Shown here: positions 26,981 to 35,941 of the stretch, in pieces
How the letters are laid out: the number at the start of each line of letters is the position of its first letter
How positions within the stretch are numbered: the first letter of the stretch is position 1
Assembly: GCA_016218105.1 (NCBI GenBank)
Contig: JACRET010000068.1
Coordinates: 38,729-102,728, forward strand
Direction of reading: 5' to 3'
Source of the DNA: Deltaproteobacteria bacterium
Lineage (GTDB): Bacteria > Desulfobacterota > GWC2-55-46
DNA: 64,000 nucleotides
Position numbers and translations under genes: made by a program
The notes under the pieces: generated by a model
Seen by the model: only the letters and a program-made list of their open reading frames with translations
Database searches by the model: none
What the model was told of the DNA's origin: nothing

Positions 26981-27976
26981 ATGACGGCAACCTGGCGATA
27001 TTTCGACTTTTTTCTAATATTTTTCTTTATCTTTCTCATTCATGGGTGCAGCAAAGGTTCCGGGGACAAAAATTCGTCAAATGCCATTTCTACCCCTGGC
27101 AGTACGCACGACCACGTCACATCCATCAACAATGCCGGCGACGTCTCAGGCTGGTATACCGATGATGACGGGTGCAACAAGCCATTTATAACTTCCGCGG
27201 GCTTATCCGTAAATATAGACACGCTTGGCGGATGTTACGGCGAGGTAAACTCAATCAGCGACGCAGGGCTTGCCGCCGGGACTTCAGAGTCTTCCAACGG
27301 CTCTTATTACGGCTTTATCTACTCTAACGGCGCTACTTCCATCATCGGCACGCTGGGAGGTTCTTTCAGCGCGGCCCTCGGCATCAACGAACAGGGGGAG
27401 GCGGTAGGATATTCGCATAACGGAAAAGCGGTGCACGCGTACTTATACAGTAAAGGCAGTATTATTGATCTGGGGACGCTCGGAGGCCAGGAGAGTTCCG
27501 CCAAAGCGATAAACAAGTACGGTCAGGTTGCGGGCTATTCGGACACAGGCAGCGGCTATCACGCCTTTATATACAGTAACGGGGCCATGAACGACCTGGG
27601 AACGCTCGGCGGCAGTAACAGCCACGCAGCGGCTATAAACGACGCGGGCGAAGCCGCCGGGACATCGGACGCCGATGGCGGGCAGCACGCCTTCCTGTAC
27701 TCCAACGGGCTGATGAAAGACCTGGGAACGCTCGGAGGGACGCACAGCTACGCCAACGATATCAACGGGTTTGGCACGGTTGTAGGCTGGTCCTTGACAA
27801 GCGACGGAACGCAACACGGGTTTATATATTCTGATGGGATTATGAAAGACATTAATGATACGGCGGGCCTCTCATGCGAGGTCATAGAGGTCTGGAGCAT
27901 AAACGATAACAACCAGATCGTCTGCCTCTGCAAGGACGGAGAAGAGGAAAGCTTTATCATAACGGACATCGATTAA
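26981..27976 (+). CDS. HAF-repeat lipoprotein
   Basis: 331-aa secreted protein, the only plus-strand gene in the left 56 kb. The N-terminus is a signal peptide with lipobox IHGC (Cys about residue 23), so it is probably a lipid-anchored envelope protein. The rest is about six degenerate repeats of roughly 38 residues built on the pattern xHAFLYSNGxMxDLGTLGG followed by AxxINxxGxxxG, the extracellular HAF family thought to form a beta-propeller-like fold. Biochemical role unknown. The stop codon overlaps that of the convergent WecG/TagA gene. Expression is probably monocistronic from the promoter at 26868-26897. Confidence 0.88.
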   Translation: MTATWRYFDFFLIFFFIFLIHGCSKGSGDKNSSNAISTPGSTHDHVTSINNAGDVSGWYTDDDGCNKPFITSAGLSVNIDTLGGCYGEVNSISDAGLAAGTSESSNGSYYGFIYSNGATSIIGTLGGSFSAALGINEQGEAVGYSHNGKAVHAYLYSKGSIIDLGTLGGQESSAKAINKYGQVAGYSDTGSGYHAFIYSNGAMNDLGTLGGSNSHAAAINDAGEAAGTSDADGGQHAFLYSNGLMKDLGTLGGTHSYANDINGFGTVVGWSLTSDGTQHGFIYSDGIMKDINDTAGLSCEVIEVWSINDNNQIVCLCKDGEEESFIITDID

Positions 27977-28716
27977 TGACCCTTTCGTGTAAGCAGGCCC
28001 TTTATGAGCATCCAGCCGAAGGCGGCGTTCGTGCCAAGATACCTCTTCCACATGCGGCCCGGCTCCTGCAGCAGCCGGTAGAGCCATTCGAGGCCGGCCT
28101 TCTGCATCCATATGGGGGCCCTTTTTGCCTCGCCTGCGAGGATGTCGAACGTGCCGCCCACCCCCATGGCCAGAGAGACCCCCAGACGCGCTTTCCAGCG
28201 GTTTATGAACCGCTCTTTCTTCGGGGACGTTATCGCCACGAAGAGCATCCTGGCCCCTGAATTCCTTATCTCTTCGACTACCTCCTGCTCGTTATCCCAG
28301 AAATAACCGTGATGAAACCCGGCCACCTTGATATCCGGATGCATCCGGAGGACATTGGAGACCGCCCTTTTCACCACATCTGGCTTGGCTCCCAGGAAAA
28401 AAACCTGGTAGCCTTTTTTTTCGGCAAGCTTCAAGAGATTATAAAAGAGGTCTATGCCGGCTACCCTCTCCGGGACACCCAGACCCAGGAGCCTCGCGCC
28501 CCAAACGACCCCCATCCCGTCTATGTTTATGATATCGCAGCCCTCGACAGACTCCCTGAGTTCAGGGTCTTTACGCATGGACACGATCTTGGCTACGTTT
28601 ACCACGACATGCTGCGTGAAGATCCCCTTGTCGATCCTCCGCCCGATCTCCGTGACCGTCTGCTCCATCGTCCAGGGATCGGCCTGGGTATCGAATAACC
28701 TTATCCTATTCTTCAT
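27973..28716 (-). CDS. WecG/TagA/CpsF-family glycosyltransferase
   Basis: GT26-family enzyme that adds ManNAc or ManNAcA to a lipid-linked sugar. Core motifs are VVVNVAKIVSMRKDP, INIDGMGVVWGARLLG, VAGIDLF, VFFLGAKPDV, SPKKERFI and the C-terminal AGLEWLYRLLQEPGRMWKRY. The track ORF has a 48-residue N-terminal extension that overlaps asnB and reads like non-coding sequence. The ATG at 28716 (MKNRIRLFD) gives 247 aa, normal for the family. It is the last gene of the polysaccharide locus. Since wecB and wecC upstream make UDP-ManNAcA, it is the likely user of that sugar. Confidence 0.9.
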   Translation of the reverse strand: MKNRIRLFDTQADPWTMEQTVTEIGRRIDKGIFTQHVVVNVAKIVSMRKDPELRESVEGCDIINIDGMGVVWGARLLGLGVPERVAGIDLFYNLLKLAEKKGYQVFFLGAKPDVVKRAVSNVLRMHPDIKVAGFHHGYFWDNEQEVVEEIRNSGARMLFVAITSPKKERFINRWKARLGVSLAMGVGGTFDILAGEAKRAPIWMQKAGLEWLYRLLQEPGRMWKRYLGTNAAFGWMLIKGLLTRKGH

Positions 28717-30562
28717 AAGACTGCTGGTTCCACCATGTGCATAATGCAAGCAGGGCGAAAAACTTTCTTCCGTAGTCCATCTTCCCGGACGTAAAACCCT
28801 TCCACAACGCTTCCACCGCGTTTCTCTTGAATAGAGAGAAGTACGGCGCGCCGCTGTCAAGGATGATCTCCTCTATCCTACCCTTCCACTCGCCTCTGGC
28901 GAGGGTTGTAAATGGCACCTGAAAACCCTTCTTCGGGCGGTTGACGATAGACGGCGGGAGATACCTTTTCGCCATCATCTTATGCGCTATCTTCGTCTTC
29001 TTCAGCGCCAGCTTGAACTTCCTCGGAAGCGATTCTATGAATGCCACCACCTCAAGGTCAAGCATCGGCACTCTGGCCTCAAGCGAGGCCGCCATCGATA
29101 TCTTGTCCCCGTAGAGGAGTAAGTCGTCAGCCAGGCCCATCCTGCTGTCTATCATCATCATCTTCTCAACAGGCTCGACATCCGCGTCCTTTGCCCAGCC
29201 GAGCCACCTCTCTATCGCATCCTCCGCTCCTCCGTCCCCCGCGTCCCCTGTGAGCAAGCGCCGCTCTTTCGATGAAAAAAGGGAATAGGCCTCCTTGAAC
29301 CGCTTTGCCAGCGCGCCCTCAGGCATGCACCTTAGCCCGCGTTCGACGAATTCCGGCGCACCCGAAATCCCGCCAAGGGACTTAAAAGGGCGAAGCGCGG
29401 ATGGGAACGGTATAAGCTTCCTGAGAACCTCGACCTGGTAGCGGTTGTAGCCTCCCCACGGCTCGTCGCTCCCCTGCCCTGTAAGCACAACCGTGACATC
29501 CCTCCGCGCCTTTTGAGCGAGGTGCCACATCGGGAGTATCGAGGTCGTGCCGAGCGGCTCTTCTATCGACCGGACGGCCTTTTCAAAGGCCCCCCACAGG
29601 TCGTCGTGACCGAGGGTTATCGAGACGTGGGGAAAGCCGAGGACTCGGGCTGTCTCGGCCGCGTCCTCAATCTCGCATTCCCGGTGTCCCTTGCCGAACC
29701 CGACGGTAAAAGCGGGCACGGCCCTGCCCCTCTCTTTAAGTAGCGCGGCTATTATCGAGGAATCTATGCCTCCTGAAAGGAATAGCCCGACAGGGACATC
29801 CGAAAGGAGCTGTCTGTCTACGGCCCTTCCCAGGAGTTTATGATATTCCTCGACAGCCTCATCGAGAGAGCCTTTAAACCTTTTGTCGGAAGGCCTTATA
29901 TAACTTGCAAGCTCTGTCCTTTGCGTCCTCAGGTCAACGGTCAGGACATGACCCGGCGGAAGCCTCTTTATACCCTTCCACAGGGTGGCGGGTGAAGGGA
30001 CGTAACGGAGCGTCAGGAAGTTCTGAACAGCGTTCAGGTCTACCTCGGGTGCCGCGCCGCTGATCCTCCGTAAAGCCCTCGCCTCAGAGGCGAAGGCTAT
30101 GTGCCCAGCGCCCGACGGCGCGTAATACAACGGCTTTATGCCGAAGGGGTCACGGACGAGATATAGCTTCTCATCAACGGTATCGACCGCCGAGAAGGCG
30201 AACATGCCGTTTAACAGCGGGAGCGTATTGAGGAGCCCTGTGGCAGCGAGGCTCTCGACGATCGTCTCGGTGTCGGAGTGTCCCCGAAACCCTGCGCTGA
30301 GTCCGCCGCGCAGAGACTGGTGATTGTAAACCTCTCCGTTATACGTTATCCACCAGCGCCCGTCCACGCTCCGCATAGGCTGGGCGCCGGCGGGCGAAAG
30401 ATCGAGTATGGAGAGACGGGTGTGGCCGAGCCAGATATTCCTGGCCCCCGCGGAAATCTCCACGGAGCCCCTCGCGTCCGGGCCCCTGTGGTTCAGCGAA
30501 TCCAATATATGGCTGATATGGATCGAAGCCTTGTCAAACGTAAAGCCAGCTATGCCGCACAA
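28706..30562 (-). CDS. asnB: AsnB-type glutamine amidotransferase (copy 1)
   Basis: 618-aa class II amidotransferase: N-terminal glutaminase domain with nucleophile Cys2 (MCGIAGF) and NGEVYNH, and C-terminal synthetase domain with the PP-loop LSGGIDSS. Formally asparagine synthetase. In O-antigen and capsule loci, however, such paralogs commonly amidate sugar uronic acids, and two different copies lie in this locus beside UDP-ManNAcA synthesis, so sugar amidation is the more likely role. It overlaps the downstream WecG/TagA gene by 11 bases and lies 5 bases after the preceding ORF. Confidence 0.9.
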   Translation of the reverse strand: MCGIAGFTFDKASIHISHILDSLNHRGPDARGSVEISAGARNIWLGHTRLSILDLSPAGAQPMRSVDGRWWITYNGEVYNHQSLRGGLSAGFRGHSDTETIVESLAATGLLNTLPLLNGMFAFSAVDTVDEKLYLVRDPFGIKPLYYAPSGAGHIAFASEARALRRISGAAPEVDLNAVQNFLTLRYVPSPATLWKGIKRLPPGHVLTVDLRTQRTELASYIRPSDKRFKGSLDEAVEEYHKLLGRAVDRQLLSDVPVGLFLSGGIDSSIIAALLKERGRAVPAFTVGFGKGHRECEIEDAAETARVLGFPHVSITLGHDDLWGAFEKAVRSIEEPLGTTSILPMWHLAQKARRDVTVVLTGQGSDEPWGGYNRYQVEVLRKLIPFPSALRPFKSLGGISGAPEFVERGLRCMPEGALAKRFKEAYSLFSSKERRLLTGDAGDGGAEDAIERWLGWAKDADVEPVEKMMMIDSRMGLADDLLLYGDKISMAASLEARVPMLDLEVVAFIESLPRKFKLALKKTKIAHKMMAKRYLPPSIVNRPKKGFQVPFTTLARGEWKGRIEEIILDSGAPYFSLFKRNAVEALWKGFTSGKMDYGRKFFALLALCTWWNQQSYEE

Positions 30563-30567
30563 TGCCT

Positions 30568-31740
30568 TCAGACCTCTCTTTGCGAAATGGCGCTACCGAG
30601 CCTCGCGCTATTATACCAGAACGGCGCTATGCCCCACCGCAACAAATTCTTTCCCCATCTCCGGCCAAGGAGGTCTATCTTGCACCACCAGTCATCGCCG
30701 CTGTTAAAGACACCCTTGACCCTGTCATGGAATATCCCCGCCTCTTCTATCTCCCCCATATCGATAAGAAGGCCGAGGAACTCAGCCTGGTCGTAGAGGT
30801 CGCATCTGTAAGGGTCCTTAATGTCCCTCACAAGGAACCTCCTGCAGAGCCCTTGCTTTGGGTCATAAAAACTTTCCTTAAGAAACCCAAACCCCTTTTC
30901 TATCGAGGCCTCAGCCTTGATATCGCCTATAAGCCCCCCGGCCTTTTTCAGGTTCTTTATAACAAAGCAGCTGTGGAAGCAGTCGATAAAATTGCCGGGC
31001 TCCTTGTCCGCGTAGTAGAACCAGGCCCCCCTTTCATCCTGCTCGCCTATCACCCAGTTCGCAAGCTCGATTGACTTCGCCCTCGCCGCATCTCTCACCT
31101 CAGCGCGTCCGTACCTTGCGTGGAGCGCGTAGGCGAAGGAGGCGTAGGCGTTGGCGTTAACGACTATCCTCGGCTCATCCACAGGGGCGTACGAGAGCGC
31201 AAGCCTTCCTGCCCCACTTTCCTTCACATGGAGCGATTCAAGGAAAGGCCAGGTGCCGTTGAACATCGCCATGGCGTCTTCTTTCAGCTCTTTTTCGCCA
31301 GCGATAAAAAGCAGCGCCTCCATCACATAGGGTGTATGCGTTACGAAAGGCACCTCCCTGTCATACAGGCCGTTCTTTGACATCCAGGGAAAACCAAGCC
31401 CCCATGCCCATTCGTCCTGAGAGGACTTCCTGCCGGAAGCCAGTCTTTTGAGGATGTCCAGAGACCCCTTTTGAGGCGTTCCCACCGTGTACCTTGAAGT
31501 CAGTATCAGGTGGGCCGCCGTTATGGGATGGAGTATCGGAGAAGCCCCGATCAACAACCTTGACAACGAAGGGAGCGCCCAGTCAAGGAGCGAGAATATG
31601 ACGGCCCCGGCCTTGCCGGTAAAATCCCCTTCATAGAACCTCTTCCTTATGCCGACCCCGGCTGGCGTGGCCCAGAGATCATATGGGTCGTATGAGGCGT
31701 ATCCGTCAAGTTCACGCAATGGCTTCAATCTGATAGACAC
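30568..31740 (-). CDS. Polysaccharide-locus protein, six-hairpin-glycosidase-like
   Basis: 390-aa protein without signal peptide. Repeated aromatic/helical segments (WAWGLGFPWMSKNG, THTPYVMEALL, NANAYASFAYAL, ADKEPGNFIDCFHSCFVIKNL, CDLYDQAEFLGLL) resemble an alpha/alpha toroid (six-hairpin glycosidase-like) fold, as found in uronyl hydrolases and glucuronyl C5-epimerases. I do not recognise a specific family or catalytic pair. Cytoplasmic location and position between glycosyltransferase and asnB suggest sugar modification in polymer assembly, not degradation. It overlaps the preceding glycosyltransferase by 16 bases. Confidence 0.6.
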   Translation of the reverse strand: MSIRLKPLRELDGYASYDPYDLWATPAGVGIRKRFYEGDFTGKAGAVIFSLLDWALPSLSRLLIGASPILHPITAAHLILTSRYTVGTPQKGSLDILKRLASGRKSSQDEWAWGLGFPWMSKNGLYDREVPFVTHTPYVMEALLFIAGEKELKEDAMAMFNGTWPFLESLHVKESGAGRLALSYAPVDEPRIVVNANAYASFAYALHARYGRAEVRDAARAKSIELANWVIGEQDERGAWFYYADKEPGNFIDCFHSCFVIKNLKKAGGLIGDIKAEASIEKGFGFLKESFYDPKQGLCRRFLVRDIKDPYRCDLYDQAEFLGLLIDMGEIEEAGIFHDRVKGVFNSGDDWWCKIDLLGRRWGKNLLRWGIAPFWYNSARLGSAISQREV

Positions 31741-32798
31741 TCCATGTAAAGTTGGGCAAACCTTCGGGCGGTCAGGTCAGGTGAAAAATATCTTTTTACA
31801 AACCTGACGTTCTCACTTGAGATCGACTCCCATAGCCCCTGGTCAGACAGTATATGATCGATCTTGGCGTACAGGTCATCAGCATCTCCAGGCTCCACGA
31901 AAAAACCGTTCTTATTGTCCGTAAAGATGTCAGGGATGCCTCCGGCCCTTGTCGTCACGACCGGCAATCCAAAGCTTGCCGCCTCGGTTATGGCCAGGGG
32001 AAACCCTTCGCCATAATAGGTTGGCAGAGAGAAAAGGTTGGCGCTTTCAAAAAGAGCCGCCTTCGCGGCCCCGGTCACATTGCCGTGGAATGTTATGAAA
32101 TCATAATTGCGCTTGCGGGCATATTCCTTTAGCTCCGCGAGATCTGGGCCGTCTCCGGCGATATCGAGGACAACGCCCGGATAATCCTCTTTGAGCTTGC
32201 CGCAGGCGTCAGCGAGTTCAAAGGCACCCTTTTCCTTAACGATCCTGGAGAGGTAAAGTATCCTCGGCCCTGTCTCACTTTCCCGTGAATATGCCCTCGC
32301 CCGTACGCTTGCCGCCTCATTGACGAAACAGTAGTAGCCGACCTCTATCCTGCAGTCAAAACCCCACCTGACAAGCTCTTCCTTGAAGACCTTTCCGAGC
32401 ACGCAGATCGATTTTGCCCTGTTAAAGACGGACTTGAACATAAAAAGACGGATCCCCCTCAAACTCTTCTGGAAAGGTATGTCCCATCCGTGTATGAAGA
32501 CTATTACCTTCCTCGAATGGAGCAGCGACACCAGCATAAAGATCGCGTCCCTGGCTATCGCGGAAAAGTTAAGGGATGTATTAAAATGGACTACGTCGCC
32601 CGTGGAACGGAGCTTCTTCATAAACCTGAAAAGTACCCGCGCAAACAGAAGGGGCTTTGATTTCATCTTGACCGGAAATCCGAAATAATCGATAGTCGGG
32701 CTTTCGTCAAGGATGGCCTTGCAATATGAGGACACGCCTCCGACCTCTTTAAGATCGGGGCCTACGAACAATATCCTGGCCGGTTTACTCATTTTCAA
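31725..32798 (-). CDS. GT4-family glycosyltransferase
   Basis: 357-aa GT-B glycosyltransferase: N-terminal glycine-rich loop (LKEVGGVSSYC), central LYLSRIVKEKGAFELADA donor-domain entry, and the C-terminal EX7E-type signature EGFPLAITEAASFGLPVVTTRAGGIPD. It probably transfers a hexose or amino-sugar from a nucleotide sugar to the lipid-linked repeat unit at the cytoplasmic face. Overlaps its neighbours by 14-16 bases. Specificity cannot be read from the sequence. Confidence 0.88.
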   Translation of the reverse strand: MKMSKPARILFVGPDLKEVGGVSSYCKAILDESPTIDYFGFPVKMKSKPLLFARVLFRFMKKLRSTGDVVHFNTSLNFSAIARDAIFMLVSLLHSRKVIVFIHGWDIPFQKSLRGIRLFMFKSVFNRAKSICVLGKVFKEELVRWGFDCRIEVGYYCFVNEAASVRARAYSRESETGPRILYLSRIVKEKGAFELADACGKLKEDYPGVVLDIAGDGPDLAELKEYARKRNYDFITFHGNVTGAAKAALFESANLFSLPTYYGEGFPLAITEAASFGLPVVTTRAGGIPDIFTDNKNGFFVEPGDADDLYAKIDHILSDQGLWESISSENVRFVKRYFSPDLTARRFAQLYMECLSD

Positions 32799-33243
32799 GG
32801 TTGCAAAGTTTAGTAATGTCGACGTCTTTCTTTATTATCCTGGCCGGCACCCCGGCAACCACACAGTCGCTAGGGACATCGGCTATCACTACGGCGTTTG
32901 CCCCTATGAGCACCCTGTCGCATATCTTTACGGCGCCCAGAACCTTTGCGCCCGTCCCTATGTAAACGTTGTTGCCGATGACCGGGGCCCCCGCCATGTT
33001 CGAGCGTCCGCCTATGGTGACGTTAGGCCCAATTATGACGTTTTCGCCTATCACGGCTGATTTATGTATTACGACCCCGATGCCGCCGTAGCCCAAAAAG
33101 GACTTTTTGCCGATCGTGCATTCATACGGGATCGAACTGTTGTAAATAAGGAATATCAGCAGCTTCAAGAGCTTCGGCGCTACGGGTATCCTGTACCTGT
33201 AAAGCAGGTTGGCGAGCCTGTAGATGGCCACTGCGTTAAGCAT
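32785..33243 (-). CDS. Hexapeptide-repeat O-acetyltransferase (serine-acetyltransferase-like)
   Basis: 152-aa left-handed beta-helix acyltransferase resembling CysE truncated to its catalytic part: GIGVVIHKSAVIGENVIIG, IGNNVYIGTGAKVLG and the C-terminal VAGVPARII. Within a polysaccharide locus it most likely O-acetylates a sugar residue using acetyl-CoA; serine acetylation is a less likely alternative because the N-terminal CysE domain is missing. Overlaps both neighbouring glycosyltransferase genes. Confidence 0.85.
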   Translation of the reverse strand: MLNAVAIYRLANLLYRYRIPVAPKLLKLLIFLIYNSSIPYECTIGKKSFLGYGGIGVVIHKSAVIGENVIIGPNVTIGGRSNMAGAPVIGNNVYIGTGAKVLGAVKICDRVLIGANAVVIADVPSDCVVAGVPARIIKKDVDITKLCNLENE

Positions 33244-34450
33244 GGGCGTCCTCCGTGCGATCTTTACGCAAGGCGCTGTGTTTAACGCCGTAGAGTACGC
33301 CGAAAGAGCCGATGTGGCACGGCCAGAGAAGCGTACTTTTCGCGTAGCTGAAGGCTTTTTTCCTGTATTCGTCCCTGTGCCTCATGACCTCATTCGACCA
33401 CGCTACAACCGGATGGGCGTCCGAGGCAAGGAGGTCTATCACATATCCCGACCCCTCAGACCGGACTATCCGCGCGATCTCCGAGACGCCTTCGGTCGTA
33501 ATGATGGCAAGCCCGGCCGCGATATATTCGGCGAACTTTATCGGAAAAGCGACGTGGTTGACGATATTGTCCTCCCGTAGAAGAAAACCGAAGTCTCCGG
33601 CTGCGAGATATGACGTCACCTCGTCCTGCCGAACGGATCTGACGGCATACGCGCCTGTCTTTATACTGCCTCCGAGAACGCTTTCGGCCATTTTTATATC
33701 CGGGGTCAGCACAAGGAGCCTTGCCGTATCATCAACCGCCGATATCATGGAGAAGAGCCTTACCGTCTCGTCAAACATCTGCCATTTGTTAAGGCTGCCG
33801 GAATATACGTACACCTTATCGGAGCGCGAAAAACCGAGGGCGCTTCTGAGAGCAGCTGAATCTTTTTCATGAATATCCGCGCCGCCGAATGAGCAGCAGG
33901 GTATCACCGTATCCGCCGCCCTTCCATATTTTTTCAGCAGGTGAGAGGAAAGGCTGTGCGTCACCGCGTTCAGCCGCCAGGCCTTTTTCGCGATGACCTT
34001 CTCGATCCGGGAAAAGAGAAAGGCCTTGATCCGCGCTTTAGTCCCGCCGCCGTAAAACAATATCTCTTCTGGCACAGCGCCCCTGAAGTCATATACGAAG
34101 CCGGTCTTGCCGCTGGTCCCTCTTGTCGCGAACAGACACCCGAGCCCGCCCCACACCTCCCTGGCGTATATGTGCGACGGCCCGTCTTTTTTTACAACCC
34201 CGGCGGCCTTGGCGGCGCAGTTGATATAATTCAAAAAGGCGTTCCCTGAGGGCTTTACAAAATATCCCTTTATACCTGAAGCAAGCAGTTCGGCCTCGAA
34301 CCCCTTAGACTTTTCGTCAGCCTCATCGAGTATGCAGAGTAGCGCCACCTTTAAACCTGACGAACTCAGGTATGCCAGCGGGGCCACCACCTGAGACCTC
34401 ATGTAACCTTGAGACGCTATCCTGTGAGGTATTACGGCCAGTATGTCCAT
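33236..34450 (-). CDS. Glycosyltransferase (GT4-like, divergent)
   Basis: 404-aa GT-B-fold protein: N-terminal acceptor domain (IPHRIASQGYMRSQVVAPLAYLSS), a donor domain starting at VYVYSGSLNKWQMFDETVR, and a C-terminal acidic region FPIKFAEYIAAGLAIITTEGVSEIA in place of the usual EGxPxxxxE. This pattern fits the divergent GT4 enzymes of capsule loci. It overlaps the acetyltransferase gene by 8 bases and abuts the secreted glycosidase gene. Donor and acceptor unknown. Confidence 0.8.
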   Translation of the reverse strand: MDILAVIPHRIASQGYMRSQVVAPLAYLSSSGLKVALLCILDEADEKSKGFEAELLASGIKGYFVKPSGNAFLNYINCAAKAAGVVKKDGPSHIYAREVWGGLGCLFATRGTSGKTGFVYDFRGAVPEEILFYGGGTKARIKAFLFSRIEKVIAKKAWRLNAVTHSLSSHLLKKYGRAADTVIPCCSFGGADIHEKDSAALRSALGFSRSDKVYVYSGSLNKWQMFDETVRLFSMISAVDDTARLLVLTPDIKMAESVLGGSIKTGAYAVRSVRQDEVTSYLAAGDFGFLLREDNIVNHVAFPIKFAEYIAAGLAIITTEGVSEIARIVRSEGSGYVIDLLASDAHPVVAWSNEVMRHRDEYRKKAFSYAKSTLLWPCHIGSFGVLYGVKHSALRKDRTEDAHA

Positions 34451-35941
34451 TTAGTTTAGGTCGATCTTTACTACAGCGTACGGCCTTAATCTGAAAGTCA
34501 CCGCTCCTCCGCTTACGGCCGCGCTGGAGCCGTTTGAATAGCTGTCCAGATAGCCTATGTACATCTTCTCAACGGACCAGGGCTGCGGCTCAGTGTCGGA
34601 AGGCTTCGCCTCGACATCAGACGATAGTAGCTCGACCCCCGTTATCTGTGTTATGTCAGGGACGTTATCCAGCTTGACGGAGCCGGTTGATTCAGCCGCC
34701 CCTTCGTTTATAATGACCATTGATCTGCCGGATGATCCGCTGAAAAGATACGCGGATGTCTTGCCCGGGTTTTCGCTGTAGTCGATGAGCGAGCGTCCTT
34801 CCAGAGCGTCTATTATCATCTTCTGGGCCAGTCCGAAGGGCAGCACCCGCCATCTGGACGTCTTTGCGGTGTCAGGTATGCCTATCGCCCCGAGCTCTTC
34901 GGAATAGCCTGTCCAGAAGGCCCCGTCAGACCACTCAGCGAGCCCTCCGAAAACAGGAAGGGAATGTACGCATGAATATTCTATATCCCTGTGCTTCACC
35001 ATGTAAAGCAGATAACGCGCGTACACGGCGGCTGACTTGAATTTCCTGTCGTACTCGTCAGGATCCCCTGAGTGCCTCCATTCGGTGATGGCAAGCCTGG
35101 TTTTGAAAAAACCTTTACCTCGGAGATAGGTGACGATCTCGTCAGTGATCCTGTCAGTAAAGTCCACCTGGTTATAATAGTGAACGGCGGCGTAATCTAT
35201 GTGCCTCTCGTATCCTTTCAGACCGGAAAGCGCCCTATCCGTCCAGCTTCTTGACTTACCATCCCATATATTGATCTGTATGCAGAACTTCGCCTTTGGG
35301 TCTACCTTTAAAACCGCGTCTATAAAGGCCTTTACGACCTTTGCATATTTTTCCGGGGAGAAATGCAGGGACTCGGAATAATCCTCATTGCCGAGTTCCC
35401 AGAACAAAACCTTATAACCGCCCTTTTTTATGAATTCGGCATAGCCTGCCGCGTATTGCGCCGCCGCTTGCGAGAGATTGTCGGCCGTGTCTTTTACCGT
35501 CTTGTCATTCGCGTCGTAAAAATACCTTACGTCCAGCATCGGGATAGAGGCCACTCCGTTGGCTTTGGCGAAATCATAATACTGTTTGGCGGTCATGTAA
35601 TTATAGCCAAGCGCCTTCAGGGGCTTTGTCCTGAAGGAAGATTGCACAAGCGCGAGGCTCGCCTCCTCGCTCCTCCAGTCCCATCTCTGCATGGAGGCAA
35701 GCCGCAGAACAGGATTGCCAAGGCCGTAGAGAACTTCGGCGAATTGTACGCCTTCGCCGTTCATATCCGTTAATCTGGTGAAGTCTGTCGGTTGGATAGC
35801 GAACGACTCGGCGTCCGTGCAAAAATAAAATGATTTCTTCACGCTTCCTGTATTGCCGTTTAAGACCATAGCGCCCTCGCAAGGCGCGTGAAAGACCGCG
35901 GCCGACAATATCAGCAGGGCTGAGATCCAAAATTTCTTCAT
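34451..35941 (-). CDS. Secreted clan GH-A glycoside hydrolase (GH39/GH51-like)
   Basis: 496-aa protein with signal peptide (residues 1-23, MKKFWISALLILSAAVF...) and a TIM-barrel glycosidase pattern. The acid/base is the Asn-Glu pair in WELGNEDY (Glu186), the likely nucleophile is Glu287 in ITEWRHSG, and a beta-sandwich-like C-terminus ends FRLRPYAVVKIDL. Both catalytic glutamates are intact. It sits inside the biosynthetic locus next to the polymerase (4-base overlap), so it probably trims or releases the secreted polymer in the periplasm or at the surface. Confidence 0.8.
   Translation of the reverse strand: MKKFWISALLILSAAVFHAPCEGAMVLNGNTGSVKKSFYFCTDAESFAIQPTDFTRLTDMNGEGVQFAEVLYGLGNPVLRLASMQRWDWRSEEASLALVQSSFRTKPLKALGYNYMTAKQYYDFAKANGVASIPMLDVRYFYDANDKTVKDTADNLSQAAAQYAAGYAEFIKKGGYKVLFWELGNEDYSESLHFSPEKYAKVVKAFIDAVLKVDPKAKFCIQINIWDGKSRSWTDRALSGLKGYERHIDYAAVHYYNQVDFTDRITDEIVTYLRGKGFFKTRLAITEWRHSGDPDEYDRKFKSAAVYARYLLYMVKHRDIEYSCVHSLPVFGGLAEWSDGAFWTGYSEELGAIGIPDTAKTSRWRVLPFGLAQKMIIDALEGRSLIDYSENPGKTSAYLFSGSSGRSMVIINEGAAESTGSVKLDNVPDITQITGVELLSSDVEAKPSDTEPQPWSVEKMYIGYLDSYSNGSSAAVSGGAVTFRLRPYAVVKIDLN

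Noticed and set aside
28717-28860. N-terminal 48 residues of the track ORF for the WecG/TagA gene
   Set aside because: They lie within the asnB frame and look unlike the family; the internal ATG at 28716 gives the normal protein.
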